Source: Anaerostipes sp. (GTDB taxonomy: Bacteria > Bacillota > Clostridia > Lachnospirales > Lachnospiraceae). From it: DNA of 51,793 bases. The DNA lies in contig NZ_JAGZSD010000023.1 of NCBI RefSeq assembly GCF_018381315.1, positions 1 through 51,793 of the forward strand, in the 5' to 3' direction. The notes beneath the pieces were generated by a model, which did not search any database, was not told the origin of the DNA, and saw only the letters and a program-made list of their open reading frames with translations. Of the stretch, positions 8,290 to 16,522 are shown piece after piece (the stretch's first letter is position 1; every line of letters starts with the position of its first letter). Position numbers and translations under genes: made by a program.

Positions 8290-8614
8290 GGACTGCCCCT
8301 CCTTCAAATATTTTCGTAATCTTAAATGAGTACGATTTCCACTCTGACTTATATAAATTCAGCTGAATCATACCCTGGCTGGTCACTTTATAGTACCTGC
8401 GGTTTCTCCCGTCACACTGTCTGTCATACACCTCAAGACAGCCTTCTTTTCTGAGTCTGCGCAACACGGGATACAAAGTAGACTCTGATACATCCAGGAC
8501 TTTTCTTACATCCTGGGTAATCTTATACCCATAGGATCCTTCTTCTTCTTTTGAGACTACTGCCAGAACAATGGCGTCCAGCAAAGCAGCTCCTGTATTA
8601 AATACCATAGACAC
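8282..8614 (-). CDS. PadR-family transcriptional regulator
   Basis: 110 aa winged-helix repressor: GAALLDAIVLAVVSKEEEGS, then YGYKITQDVR and STLYPVLRRLRKEG, the PadR signature. First gene of the operon, overlapping the HAAS gene. Its promoter (8652-8680) lies over an AT-rich dyad, consistent with autoregulation. Confidence 0.93.
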   Translation of the reverse strand: MSMVFNTGAALLDAIVLAVVSKEEEGSYGYKITQDVRKVLDVSESTLYPVLRRLRKEGCLEVYDRQCDGRNRRYYKVTSQGMIQLNLYKSEWKSYSFKITKIFEGGAVHD

Positions 8615-8651
8615 GCTCCCATATTATAAATTTTTCAATACTATATGATAT

Positions 8652-8680
8652 ATAATATACTCATTTTTATAATATGTCAA
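8652..8680 (-). promoter_or_regulatory. Promoter of the padR operon
   Basis: Minus strand: perfect -35 TTGACA (8675-8680), 17-bp spacer, -10 TATTAT (8652-8657). The segment just downstream (ACTATATGATA followed by TATAATATACT) is an imperfect inverted repeat that could be the PadR operator. Confidence 0.8.
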
Positions 8681-8687
8681 TCAAAAA

Positions 8688-8732
8688 GGAGCTGATCTGC
8701 ATTTCCGTTCACACACTCCATGCAGCAGCTCC
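8688..8732 (-). terminator. Terminator of the PTS operon
   Basis: Stem GGAGCTG (8688-8694) / CAGCTCC (8726-8732) with further pairing GCAT/ATGC inside. On the minus strand it is followed by five T and lies downstream of the last IIB gene. Confidence 0.7.
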
Positions 8733-8753
8733 ATTTCTGAATTGTTCCGGTAT

Positions 8754-9053
8754 TTAGTTTTTTTGGATGGTTAATATTGTGTCTTTTATTTTATTCACTG
8801 TTTTATCTTTCTGAATTCCTGTTATAAAAGAAGTGACATTGATAACGGGACAATGCATTTCATCCCGGTAATTATTTGTCACAAAAATGATATCCATACC
8901 GTCAGAATATGACGAAAGTTCTGACATGGAACATTTTGTAATCTGTACACTCACTCCCAGTTCATCAAAAATTTCCTGAATATTATTTGCCGCAACTGTA
9001 GAAGTTGCAATTCCGCTGCCGCATGCTACTATAACTTTGACCGGTCTGTTCAT
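8754..9053 (-). CDS. PTS galactitol-type EIIB, second copy (distal)
   Basis: 99 aa EIIB of the galactitol family. The phosphorylated Cys lies in VACGSGIATSTVAAN near residue 11. It is a close paralogue of the EIIB at 14983-15291: both share ACGSGIATSTVAAN, FVTN-YR-E--CPV-NVT and FITGI/FLTGI-KDK. Start ATG 9053 follows GGAGGG; an upstream in-frame ATG lacks a binding site. Last gene of the operon, so the operon carries two EIIB proteins at opposite ends. Confidence 0.9.
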   Translation of the reverse strand: MNRPVKVIVACGSGIATSTVAANNIQEIFDELGVSVQITKCSMSELSSYSDGMDIIFVTNNYRDEMHCPVINVTSFITGIQKDKTVNKIKDTILTIQKN

Positions 9054-9133
9054 AGCTCTCCCTCCTATGTGACTACAGTATATATATTTTATTATACTAT
9101 AACTGCAGCCGAACATAAAGCCGGAGAAACTGT

Positions 9134-10174
9134 TTATGGTTTCAGCATAATCTTAAAACCTTCTCTGCTTTCGGCCTTCTGAAATGCTTCTTTCCATTCT
9201 TCCAGAGGGTATTGTGCACTGATAAAGCTCTCAAATTCATCATGATACTCCCACAGCAATGTTAAGGCTTTGTGCCAGTCCTTTGGGGCAGATGAGCATG
9301 AAGGAAGGATTTTTATTTGTCTTCGGAAAACCTCATCCATAGGAACTGCATAGCCTTTTCCTGATTCATCAACCGCTCCGGCAATGACCCTCCCCAGTTT
9401 TTTTACTATATCAAGTGCCTTAAGAAAGACTTTTTCATTTCCAACTGCATCAACCGCCAGGTCCGCTGGTCCGCCAAAAAAGTTATCTATATTTTCTAAT
9501 AAGTTCTCATCATTGATAAAACATTGAATTCCGTTTTCTTTCAAAACATTCATCCTGTGCCGGGAATGCCTTGTCCCAACTACCACAGGAACCGCTCCGT
9601 TAGCTTTGGCCAGTACTGCACAGCATGCCCCGATCGGCCCCGGCCCAAAGATAACTGCCTTCTCTCCTCTTCTGATTTCTCCTATTTCTTCTACGATTCT
9701 CACAGAACATGCCAAAGGCTCTGTCAGCGCCGCCGTTCTCAAAGATACTTCCTCTGGAATCCTGATGGCATTTTTCGCAGGGCATACCAAATATTCTGCA
9801 AATGCTCCGTTCAGATCGGATCCAATACCTTTTCTTGAACTGCACAGCCCCCAGTTGCCCGTCAGACAATATTCACAGGTTCCGCAGTTATCTACCATTG
9901 TATGGTAAATAACCCGGTCTCCAACCTCAATATTTGTGACAGCACTTCCCTTTTCCCAAACAATTCCGCTTGATTCATGTCCCGGGATCACCGGAGGTTT
10001 CAGTTTGCTGTCCAGGCCTGAACAATCCCTTCTGAACATTTTAATATCAGATCCGCAGATCCCTGCATAGGCCACCTTTATCTTAATCCAGTCATCCCTT
10101 GGAATCTGTGGTTCAGGGAGATCCATAAGTACCATATCTTCTGGTCTGCCGCTGATTCTCTTTATTCCTCTCAT
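9134..10174 (-). CDS. Zinc-dependent polyol dehydrogenase (galactitol-1-phosphate dehydrogenase-like)
   Basis: 346 aa, medium-chain dehydrogenase. Catalytic zinc site CGSD (about residue 37-40) with GHESSG (about 61-66). The structural zinc loop CGTCEYCLTGNWGLC is present, and the Rossmann motif is GPGPIGACC. Such enzymes oxidise sugar-alcohol phosphates delivered by a PTS. ATG 10174 sits two bases after the upstream stop (TGATATG), suggesting coupling; a longer GTG start would overlap the preceding gene. Exact substrate unknown. Confidence 0.82.
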   Translation of the reverse strand: MRGIKRISGRPEDMVLMDLPEPQIPRDDWIKIKVAYAGICGSDIKMFRRDCSGLDSKLKPPVIPGHESSGIVWEKGSAVTNIEVGDRVIYHTMVDNCGTCEYCLTGNWGLCSSRKGIGSDLNGAFAEYLVCPAKNAIRIPEEVSLRTAALTEPLACSVRIVEEIGEIRRGEKAVIFGPGPIGACCAVLAKANGAVPVVVGTRHSRHRMNVLKENGIQCFINDENLLENIDNFFGGPADLAVDAVGNEKVFLKALDIVKKLGRVIAGAVDESGKGYAVPMDEVFRRQIKILPSCSSAPKDWHKALTLLWEYHDEFESFISAQYPLEEWKEAFQKAESREGFKIMLKP

Positions 10175-10175
10175 A

Positions 10176-11330
10176 TCACTTTGCCAGCCTGTAAATTTCC
10201 CGGATATCCTGTTCACAGAGTGTCACAAAATGTCCCACACAGCGTCCCTTGCACAGAAAATCCATATCTTTTTCTTCAACACCAAGTTCATCCAAAGTCA
10301 CAGGCATACCTAATGACTGAAAGAACATTTTTGTTCTCCTGATTCCCTCCAGCGCTGTCGACTCCTGGTCAAAGGGATCGTTTTTTACATTCCATACTTC
10401 CTCCGCATAGCGCACAAATCTTGGAATGTCATGCTGGTATACATATTTCATCCATGCCGGACAAATGGTTGCAAGCCCTGCCCCATGGGCAGAATCATAC
10501 AGTCCCCCGATTACATCCTGTATCATGTGGCTGGCCAGATCAATTTCACGGCCCACTCCGCAAATGTCGTTATGGGCAATCACGCCTGCCCACATGATTT
10601 GCGCTCTTGCCTCATAATCATCCGGTTCTTTCATAACAATCGGCCCATACTTTATCATGGTGCGCAGAACACCCTCACTCAGCTGATCCGTCAGCTCTGT
10701 CCCCTTTGTATTTGTAAAATAACGTTCGATCACATGCATCATAATGTCGGTAATTCCGCATGCCGTCTGGTATTTGGGAAGGCTAAAGGTAAGTTCTGGA
10801 TTTTCAATCGCATATGCAGGACGAAACACTTCACTGTGCAGTCCGACTTTTATGTTGTTTGCCTCATCCTTCAGCAGACATGCCTCCGATCCCTCACTTC
10901 CGGACGCCGCAATTGTAACGATAGCTCCAATCGGAAGTGCCCTGTCAAACGGGATATTGTTTTGGAAATGTGCCCAAAAATCATCCTCACACAATACTCC
11001 CGCTGCCGTTGCCTTCGCTGTGTCAATACAGCTCCCTCCGCCGATGGCAAGGACAGAATCCACCTTTTGAGCTTTTGCAGTTTCAATGCATTCCAAAGCA
11101 TAATCCAGTCTTGGATTGGCCTTTACTCCTCCCATTTCTACATAGTCAATTCCTTCTTTCTTTAATATTTCCTTTACCCTGTCAAGAATTCCTGATTTTA
11201 ATTCAGGACCGCTCATATGAAAAATCATTACTTTTTTAGACTGAATCCTTTTGAGAAGTTTTCCCAGTTCGTTTTCTGAGTTTTTCCCAAAGCAGAACCT
11301 TGTAGGGCTGTAAAATGTAAAATTGTCCAT
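10176..11330 (-). CDS. Iron-containing alcohol dehydrogenase, BDH/YqhD type
   Basis: 384 aa. NAD(P)-binding GGGSCIDTAKA (about 96-106) and ASGSEGSE, with metal-binding histidines in MMHVIERYF and the later SAHGAGLA. It resembles NADPH-dependent butanol/aldehyde reductases. In this operon it probably reduces an aldehyde released by the class II aldolase. Start ATG 11330 follows a strong AAAGGAG; extra upstream in-frame codons overlap the EIIA gene and are not used. Confidence 0.85.
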   Translation of the reverse strand: MDNFTFYSPTRFCFGKNSENELGKLLKRIQSKKVMIFHMSGPELKSGILDRVKEILKKEGIDYVEMGGVKANPRLDYALECIETAKAQKVDSVLAIGGGSCIDTAKATAAGVLCEDDFWAHFQNNIPFDRALPIGAIVTIAASGSEGSEACLLKDEANNIKVGLHSEVFRPAYAIENPELTFSLPKYQTACGITDIMMHVIERYFTNTKGTELTDQLSEGVLRTMIKYGPIVMKEPDDYEARAQIMWAGVIAHNDICGVGREIDLASHMIQDVIGGLYDSAHGAGLATICPAWMKYVYQHDIPRFVRYAEEVWNVKNDPFDQESTALEGIRRTKMFFQSLGMPVTLDELGVEEKDMDFLCKGRCVGHFVTLCEQDIREIYRLAK

Positions 11331-11343
11331 CGTATCTCCTTTC

Positions 11344-11787
11344 CTAATCCATCCATTCTTCTTGAAACAAAGCTTCCAACTCATCACAAGCCATCGTCTT
11401 TGCAGTTTTAAGAAGCATTTCATTCTGAACGGTGCCTATAATTTTATTCAGCATCCCAAGCTGATCCCCGTCCGACTCCAATGCCATATTAAATACAAAC
11501 TCTGCTTCCGTCTGCCTGGAGTCATCTTCCATTAAAGAAAATGCCACTGGTTTTCTGAGCCTTAATACACACACCGCCGGAGATTTTACATGGACAGCAT
11601 CTGTATGAGGAATCGCTACCGGAATCAGAGTGTCTAATCCTGTAGGAAATTTCTTTTCTCTTTGTACACATCCTTCATAAAAAGTTTCTTTTACACAGCC
11701 CTCCTTATATAATTTTTGAAAAGTAAGCATCAGCGCCTGTTCTTGATTTTCTGCATCTCCTTCTATTACATAAACCTTTTTTATCAT
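11344..11787 (-). CDS. PTS EIIA (fructose/mannitol/galactitol-type)
   Basis: 147 aa EIIA-2 domain. The phosphorylated His is in IPVAIPHTDAVHV (about 57-69). It would pass phosphate from HPr to the operon's EIIB proteins. Start ATG 11787 follows GAGGAA. It is preceded by an internal hairpin at 11826-11855 that separates it from the aldolase gene and may tune its level. Confidence 0.88.
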   Translation of the reverse strand: MIKKVYVIEGDAENQEQALMLTFQKLYKEGCVKETFYEGCVQREKKFPTGLDTLIPVAIPHTDAVHVKSPAVCVLRLRKPVAFSLMEDDSRQTEAEFVFNMALESDGDQLGMLNKIIGTVQNEMLLKTAKTMACDELEALFQEEWMD

Positions 11788-11825
11788 GCTTGTTCCTCAC
11801 TCTCTGTTCTTCGTGAAATTGACAA

Positions 11826-11855
11826 GGGCCGGACTTTATATCCAAAGTCCGGCCC
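11826..11855 (-). terminator. Intra-operon hairpin between aldolase and EIIA genes
   Basis: Perfect 12-bp GC-rich stem GGGCCGGACTTT (11826-11837) / AAAGTCCGGCCC (11844-11855). The minus-strand tail is only TTGTC, so it may be a partial terminator or an mRNA-stabilising hairpin rather than an operon end. Confidence 0.7.
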
Positions 11856-11866
11856 ATCCTGTCTTT

Positions 11867-12529
11867 CTACTCTGTAATGCCGCTGACCTCCTTAAAAATG
11901 GAGGAGGAAAACTCCATAAATTCTTCCGGCATAGATTTTACATTGCCCCGCGTCCCTATATTTAAAAACAATTTACAGTTTCTTTCAATATTATCACTGG
12001 CCAGCAATGCGTCATCCATATTTTTGCCCACACCGATGGCTCCGTGGTTTGACAACAACACACCGCCTTTTTGCCCGATGGTCTCCCTCGCAAACTTTGC
12101 AAGTTCCGGACTCCCCGGAGGAGCAAATCCGGCAATGTCCATATCTCCGCCGAGTCCAAAAGCTGCCTCAATATCAACAGCCGGAATCCTGTCAATTCCC
12201 TCAATACTGGCTGCTGCTGTTGCGTATGGAGAATGGGAATGTACAATCGCTTTTACATCTTTTCTTTCCAGATATATTCCGCGATGCATTGTAAACTCAA
12301 TCGACGGCTTTTTATCTCCTTCTACAATATTTCCGTCCAGATCTGCCACAACCAAATCCTTTTCTTCCATGATATTATACGGATAACTGGACGGTGTAAT
12401 AACAAACAGATTCTCTCCTTCTACAATGGAAGATACATTTCCTGCCGTTCCAAGGACATATCCATTTCCGGAAATAATCTTACAGGCACGCACAACCTCT
12501 GATTTTGCTTTTTCTAATGCTTCCGACAT
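11867..12529 (-). CDS. Class II aldolase (fuculose/ribulose-phosphate aldolase family)
   Basis: 220 aa. The family's GTAGNVSS loop (about 28-35), TPSSYPY phosphate-binding region and zinc ligands HSHSPYAT (97-104) and SNHGAI (about 160) are all present. It would split a sugar 1-phosphate into DHAP and an aldehyde. With a galactitol-type PTS and polyol dehydrogenases nearby, a ketose 1-phosphate made from an imported sugar alcohol is a plausible substrate. The exact sugar is unknown. Confidence 0.88.
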   Translation of the reverse strand: MSEALEKAKSEVVRACKIISGNGYVLGTAGNVSSIVEGENLFVITPSSYPYNIMEEKDLVVADLDGNIVEGDKKPSIEFTMHRGIYLERKDVKAIVHSHSPYATAAASIEGIDRIPAVDIEAAFGLGGDMDIAGFAPPGSPELAKFARETIGQKGGVLLSNHGAIGVGKNMDDALLASDNIERNCKLFLNIGTRGNVKSMPEEFMEFSSSIFKEVSGITE

Positions 12530-12544
12530 TTTTTAACCTCCAAA

Positions 12545-13594
12545 TCAATCCCAGTTGACCGCATTTTTAATTCCTTCCTGTCTTCCATGAGCCTCAACAG
12601 CCTCAATAAGCTGCTCCCATGGATATTCATTTGTGACAAATGTATCGACAGGTATTTCTCCGTTAATAATCATATCTGCTGCCATCTGCACATGTCTTGG
12701 AGTTGTGTGATAGAATCCTGTCATGGTAATACCGTCATAGTGGATTCTGTGTGTATCAACCGTAATCGTGGTGCCTGCTTTACATCCTCCGAACAGATTG
12801 ACAAATCCCGCTTTGCGCACAATATTTATCGCATTTTCCCATGCAGCCGGCTGTCCGGAAGCATCAATGGCAGAATCTGCACCCCTTCCCTCCGGAGTTA
12901 ATGCACGGATCTCCTTTACCGGGTCCTCCACATCCGTCAGATTAAATATAATATCTGTTCCCAGTGATTTGCTGACTTCCAAACGGTCTTCACTGTAATC
13001 TGCGTGAATTACCTTTGCCCCTTTTTTCTTCATAAGCATTGCGATCATAAGTCCGATCGGGCCTGCCCCCAAAACAACTACATAGTCTCCAAAATGTACC
13101 GGAGTCATGTCCGCACCATAAACCGCACAAGAAAACGGCTCTACCAGTGCTGCTGCCTTATATGGAACCTCATCCGGAATATGAAACAGATTTGTTCTGA
13201 CAATCTGGTCCGGAACAGCAACATACTGAGAATGGCCTCCCTTAATACGCACCAGGGACTCACATTCCCCGTCATTCCTGCCGATCTTGCAGTAATAGCA
13301 GCTTCCGCATGGTGCCGTATTGTGTGTTACCACCCGGTCACCGACTTGAAAACCTTCTACATTCTTTCCTACTTTTACAATTTCACCCGCTACTTCATGC
13401 CCGAATGTAGCACCTGGTTTTTCACCCGGATAACCACGTTTATATGTTTTAACATCAGTCCCGCAGGTCAATGTAACCTTTGTCTTAATCAGAACTCCCT
13501 TATCATCAATTTCCGGAACCGGAACCTCTACAAATCTTACATCTAACGGTGCATACCATAATGCTGCTTTCATTGTTGCTGGAATCTCACTCAT
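12545..13594 (-). CDS. Zinc-dependent alcohol/polyol dehydrogenase
   Basis: 349 aa medium-chain dehydrogenase. Catalytic zinc residues in CGTDVKTY (about 44-51) and GHEVAGE (about 66-72); structural zinc Cys cluster CGSCYYCKIGRNDGEC; nucleotide site VLGAGPIGLM. It differs from the enzyme at 9134-10174, so the operon has two distinct zinc dehydrogenases. It probably oxidises the phosphorylated polyol imported by the PTS. Start ATG 13594 follows AGGAGGT. Confidence 0.85.
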   Translation of the reverse strand: MSEIPATMKAALWYAPLDVRFVEVPVPEIDDKGVLIKTKVTLTCGTDVKTYKRGYPGEKPGATFGHEVAGEIVKVGKNVEGFQVGDRVVTHNTAPCGSCYYCKIGRNDGECESLVRIKGGHSQYVAVPDQIVRTNLFHIPDEVPYKAAALVEPFSCAVYGADMTPVHFGDYVVVLGAGPIGLMIAMLMKKKGAKVIHADYSEDRLEVSKSLGTDIIFNLTDVEDPVKEIRALTPEGRGADSAIDASGQPAAWENAINIVRKAGFVNLFGGCKAGTTITVDTHRIHYDGITMTGFYHTTPRHVQMAADMIINGEIPVDTFVTNEYPWEQLIEAVEAHGRQEGIKNAVNWD

Positions 13595-13665
13595 AACTTA
13601 CCTCCTAATTTAAATTGAATTGAATATAAATAAATATTTATCTGCATGCAATAAATAAATACTAC

Positions 13666-14958
13666 CTAAATAAGCCCTGCAATTTTTGCAATAATCGCAA
13701 TAATTACGTTATAAACCGTATCGCAGACTGTGCCGACTACCTGAGCCCCTCCGGACAAATCCATAGTTCCGGCCGCTTTTACCACAAGCGTCGTAAGGCC
13801 TGCCATAAAACTCATCGCAATCAGTTCATATACTGTAACCATAATTGCCGAAATCAATGTTTTCAGCACATTTCCTTTGGACGCCCACGAAGAAACTGTT
13901 GTTGTATAAACCATTCCCCCTACCAGGCCGATTGGAAAGAAATTAACTCCCGGAACAATAAAGCCCAGTGCTATTGTAATCGGAATCATAATAACAGCTG
14001 TCTGAATGGCACAAGAATCACCGAGACCTAATGCTACGTCCATTCCGATATTAATGTCATATTCATTTCCAAGCTTCTTCTGCATAAACTCTGAAGCTGC
14101 CTGTCCGATAGGCCCCAGTCCCTCCAGCAGTACGGATACCATTTTGGGAAGGAGAACAATCGCTGCCGCTATAGAGATGCTGATCGTCAGTGTATTTGCC
14201 GCTGATTGTTTCGTAATAATACACAAGATAATCCCAATTACGAAACTCATGACTGACGTATCTCCAAAAATCCCCAGCTTTTTACTGAGCGTATGTAAAT
14301 CAAATTTTGTATCTTTGATTCCAGGAATCTTATCCAGGACCCAATTGGTCATTTTAGCAATCGGATATGCCGTGACCATAGCGAACTGTGTTGTGACAGC
14401 AGTCCCTTCCTGTCCGAAATAATCCTGCCAGCTGTCTGCTGTTGCATCTGCCACCTTCAGAACAATGACTGAGCAGACCAGCGCAACTGCTGTCCCTGCA
14501 ATCCCCGCCGCAATCACGGAAGCACCTCCCAGCCGCATCGGATAATACACCATACATGCGGTGATCAAAAAATGCCAGTAATTCCACAGATCTACGTTTA
14601 AAGTTTTTGTAAACCGGACTCTCACCAAAATAAAGTTCAAAATAAAACCAAGCGGAATTACCAGTACTGCAAACGGTGTAGACCATCCTGCGGCGCCGAG
14701 TGCCGGCCATCCTCCGTCAATAACCGTAAACCCGCTTCCAAGATTCTGGTAATAACCCGAAATGTTCCCCATTGCGCTTGTAAGTATTCCGAGAGCCGTA
14801 TTGATCCCAAGAAAGCCAATACCCACCATAAGTCCGTTTCTGATTGCTTTTTTTATTCCTATTCTGAAATAAAGGCCCAGCACAGCAATTACAAACGGCA
14901 GCATTGCGGAAGCCCCAACATCTGAAATAAATTTTACAACTGTATTAATCAGTTCCAT
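13666..14958 (-). CDS. PTS galactitol-type EIIC permease
   Basis: 430 aa, about ten membrane segments. The EIIC-GAT family is recognised from MVGIGFLGINTALGIL near residue 45 and the later NIGMDVALGLGDSCAIQT. It forms the membrane channel of the PTS. Start ATG 14958 follows AAAGGAGG and lies 24 bp after the EIIB stop. Galactitol or a related alditol is expected, but substrate cannot be read from sequence. Confidence 0.92.
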   Translation of the reverse strand: MELINTVVKFISDVGASAMLPFVIAVLGLYFRIGIKKAIRNGLMVGIGFLGINTALGILTSAMGNISGYYQNLGSGFTVIDGGWPALGAAGWSTPFAVLVIPLGFILNFILVRVRFTKTLNVDLWNYWHFLITACMVYYPMRLGGASVIAAGIAGTAVALVCSVIVLKVADATADSWQDYFGQEGTAVTTQFAMVTAYPIAKMTNWVLDKIPGIKDTKFDLHTLSKKLGIFGDTSVMSFVIGIILCIITKQSAANTLTISISIAAAIVLLPKMVSVLLEGLGPIGQAASEFMQKKLGNEYDINIGMDVALGLGDSCAIQTAVIMIPITIALGFIVPGVNFFPIGLVGGMVYTTTVSSWASKGNVLKTLISAIMVTVYELIAMSFMAGLTTLVVKAAGTMDLSGGAQVVGTVCDTVYNVIIAIIAKIAGLI

Positions 14959-14982
14959 TTAATCCTCCTTTACACCCTTTCG

Positions 14983-15291
14983 TCATCCATTGATTTTTTC
15001 ATTCAGACTTGTAACAATATTCTTGATTTCTTCTATTTTTTTGTCTTTTCTTATTCCTGTCAAAAACGCCGTGACATTTACAACCGGACACGAAATCTCT
15101 TCTCTGTAGCAGTTTGTTACAAAAACAATATCCATTTCATCTGCTTTCTCTGATATTTCCGGAACAGTGCCTTTGGTGATTTTCACATCAATCTTAAGTT
15201 CCTGAAAAATATCCAGAATTGCATTTGCCGCTACTGTTGAGGTTGCAATACCGCTTCCGCATGCCACCATCGCTTTTATTTCTCTTGCCAT
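14983..15291 (-). CDS. PTS galactitol-type EIIB, first copy (proximal)
   Basis: 102 aa. Phospho-Cys in MVACGSGIATSTVAAN near residue 10, typical of GatB. First gene of the PTS operon, in the order EIIB, EIIC, zinc dehydrogenase, aldolase, EIIA, iron dehydrogenase, zinc dehydrogenase, EIIB. Start ATG 15291 follows AGGAGGTGA. Its promoter lies between it and the divergent deoR gene. Confidence 0.93.
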   Translation of the reverse strand: MAREIKAMVACGSGIATSTVAANAILDIFQELKIDVKITKGTVPEISEKADEMDIVFVTNCYREEISCPVVNVTAFLTGIRKDKKIEEIKNIVTSLNEKING

Positions 15292-15391
15292 AACTTCACC
15301 TCCTTATATTTTTGATATGATTGTTTCATTTTTTAACCATTTTCTCCAGTTAATGAATTATTTTTGTCGTTTTACTGATTCTTTTGATTCA

Positions 15392-15420
15392 ATCTTAGTC
15401 CTGTTTTCCGTATTTGTCAA
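15392..15420 (-). promoter_or_regulatory. Promoter of the PTS operon
   Basis: Minus strand: -35 TTGACA (15415-15420), 17-bp spacer, -10 TAAGAT (15392-15397), about 100 bases upstream of the EIIB start. Short TTTTGATT/CATTTTGA repeats between the two divergent promoters are candidate DeoR sites, but I could not define one firmly. Confidence 0.7.
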
Positions 15421-15478
15421 CCTTTTTTCTCAAAAATATTCATTTTTTTGATTTATTTATATCATTTTGAATATAATA

Positions 15479-15507
15479 TTGACATCTTTGTGTCATTTTA
15501 GTATGAT
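15479..15507 (+). promoter_or_regulatory. Promoter of deoR
   Basis: Perfect TTGACA (15479-15484), 17-bp spacer, TATGAT (15502-15507), 25 bases before the deoR start. Confidence 0.85.
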
Positions 15508-15531
15508 AGAACTATAAAGAAAGGAAAAATT

Positions 15532-16302
15532 ATGGCAAAAAAAGAACAGCGGTTAAATAAATTATTATCTTATATTAAAACGTATGAATATGTACCGATT
15601 CCCCAGTTAATGAATGAATTTAATGTTTCAAAATCCACAATTATCCGGGATCTGGCTGATTTGGATGAACAGCATCTGATTGAAAGAATCCACGGCGGTG
15701 CCCGGGCACTTTCCGATGACCGGATCACTAAATTCAACATCAGGGAAAAAGTGAATGAAAAAGAAAAGGCTTCTATCGTCCGGTCTGCAGCAGAACAGGT
15801 TAAGGACAATGACACAATTTATCTTGATACAGGCTCCACTTGTTTTCTTCTCTATAAAGAGATCACTGCAAAAAATATCACTGTCTTTACCCCTAATCTG
15901 GCGATTATACATTATGGACCCCGTTCCAACGTGACGCACATATATGCATTGGAAGGAGAAGTATCGACATCCAACTACTCATTAACCGGAAATCTGACTC
16001 TTGAGAATATGAAGAGAATCTATCCTGAAAAGATTTTCTTTTCCGCACTGGGGCTTCATAACCACCATAATCATGAAATACAGTGTGCAAATGAGATCCA
16101 GATGAGTACCATCAGAATCATTTGTGAAATGGAAGGATATAAAGTACTCATACTGGACTCATCAAAAATCGGCCTTCATAAAGCTTTTCAGGGAAATTCT
16201 ATCCGTGATATAGATTTGCTGATTACAGATTCCAAAATCTCATCTGAGGATGCCGAAAGTATCCGGAATAATGCAAAAGAACTTCTTATCGCCGATGTAT
16301 AA
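15532..16302 (+). CDS. DeoR-family transcriptional regulator
   Basis: 256 aa. N-terminal winged helix (YVPIPQLMNEFNVSKSTIIR ... RIHGGARAL) and a C-terminal sugar-phosphate-sensing domain with DTGSTCFLL and LDSSKIG. DeoR repressors respond to phosphorylated sugars. Divergent from the galactitol-type PTS operon, so it most likely controls that operon and itself. Start ATG 15532 follows AAAGGA. Confidence 0.92.
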   Translation: MAKKEQRLNKLLSYIKTYEYVPIPQLMNEFNVSKSTIIRDLADLDEQHLIERIHGGARALSDDRITKFNIREKVNEKEKASIVRSAAEQVKDNDTIYLDTGSTCFLLYKEITAKNITVFTPNLAIIHYGPRSNVTHIYALEGEVSTSNYSLTGNLTLENMKRIYPEKIFFSALGLHNHHNHEIQCANEIQMSTIRIICEMEGYKVLILDSSKIGLHKAFQGNSIRDIDLLITDSKISSEDAESIRNNAKELLIADV

Positions 16303-16317
16303 ATGTTTTATGGAAGT

Positions 16318-16468
16318 ACAAAGTGGGCATGCCCACCTCATCTCCCCAAACCCCTCATTCTTTGAGGGGCTTGTTCACTTTACGCACCAAATGCAATTTG
16401 CCACAGGGAAATAATTTCTCTATGCATTTGTGCGCATCCTGCACGGAGAACTTTCCTATGGAATAAAA
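16318..16468. repeat. Structured intergenic repeat, copy 2
   Basis: Shares near-identical sequence with 32308-32477 from ACAAAGTGGGC onward: hairpins GTGGGC/GCCCAC and CCCCTCA/TGAGGGG, then an outer stem CAAATGCA/TGCATTTG around an imperfect inner hairpin. The final hairpin is degenerate here (CTTTCCTATGGAAT only). Ends against the terminator of the minus-strand hydrolase gene. Confidence 0.85.
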
Positions 16469-16471
16469 AAA

Positions 16472-16511
16472 GAGCTTATTCAGGTTTCAATAATAAACTC
16501 TGAATAAGCTC
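16472..16511 (-). terminator. Terminator of the GHL10 hydrolase gene
   Basis: Perfect 12-bp stem GAGCTTATTCAG (16472-16483) / CTGAATAAGCTC (16500-16511), followed on the minus strand by a T run. Lies 11 bases after the stop. Confidence 0.9.
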
Positions 16512-16522
16512 AAAAATTTGAT

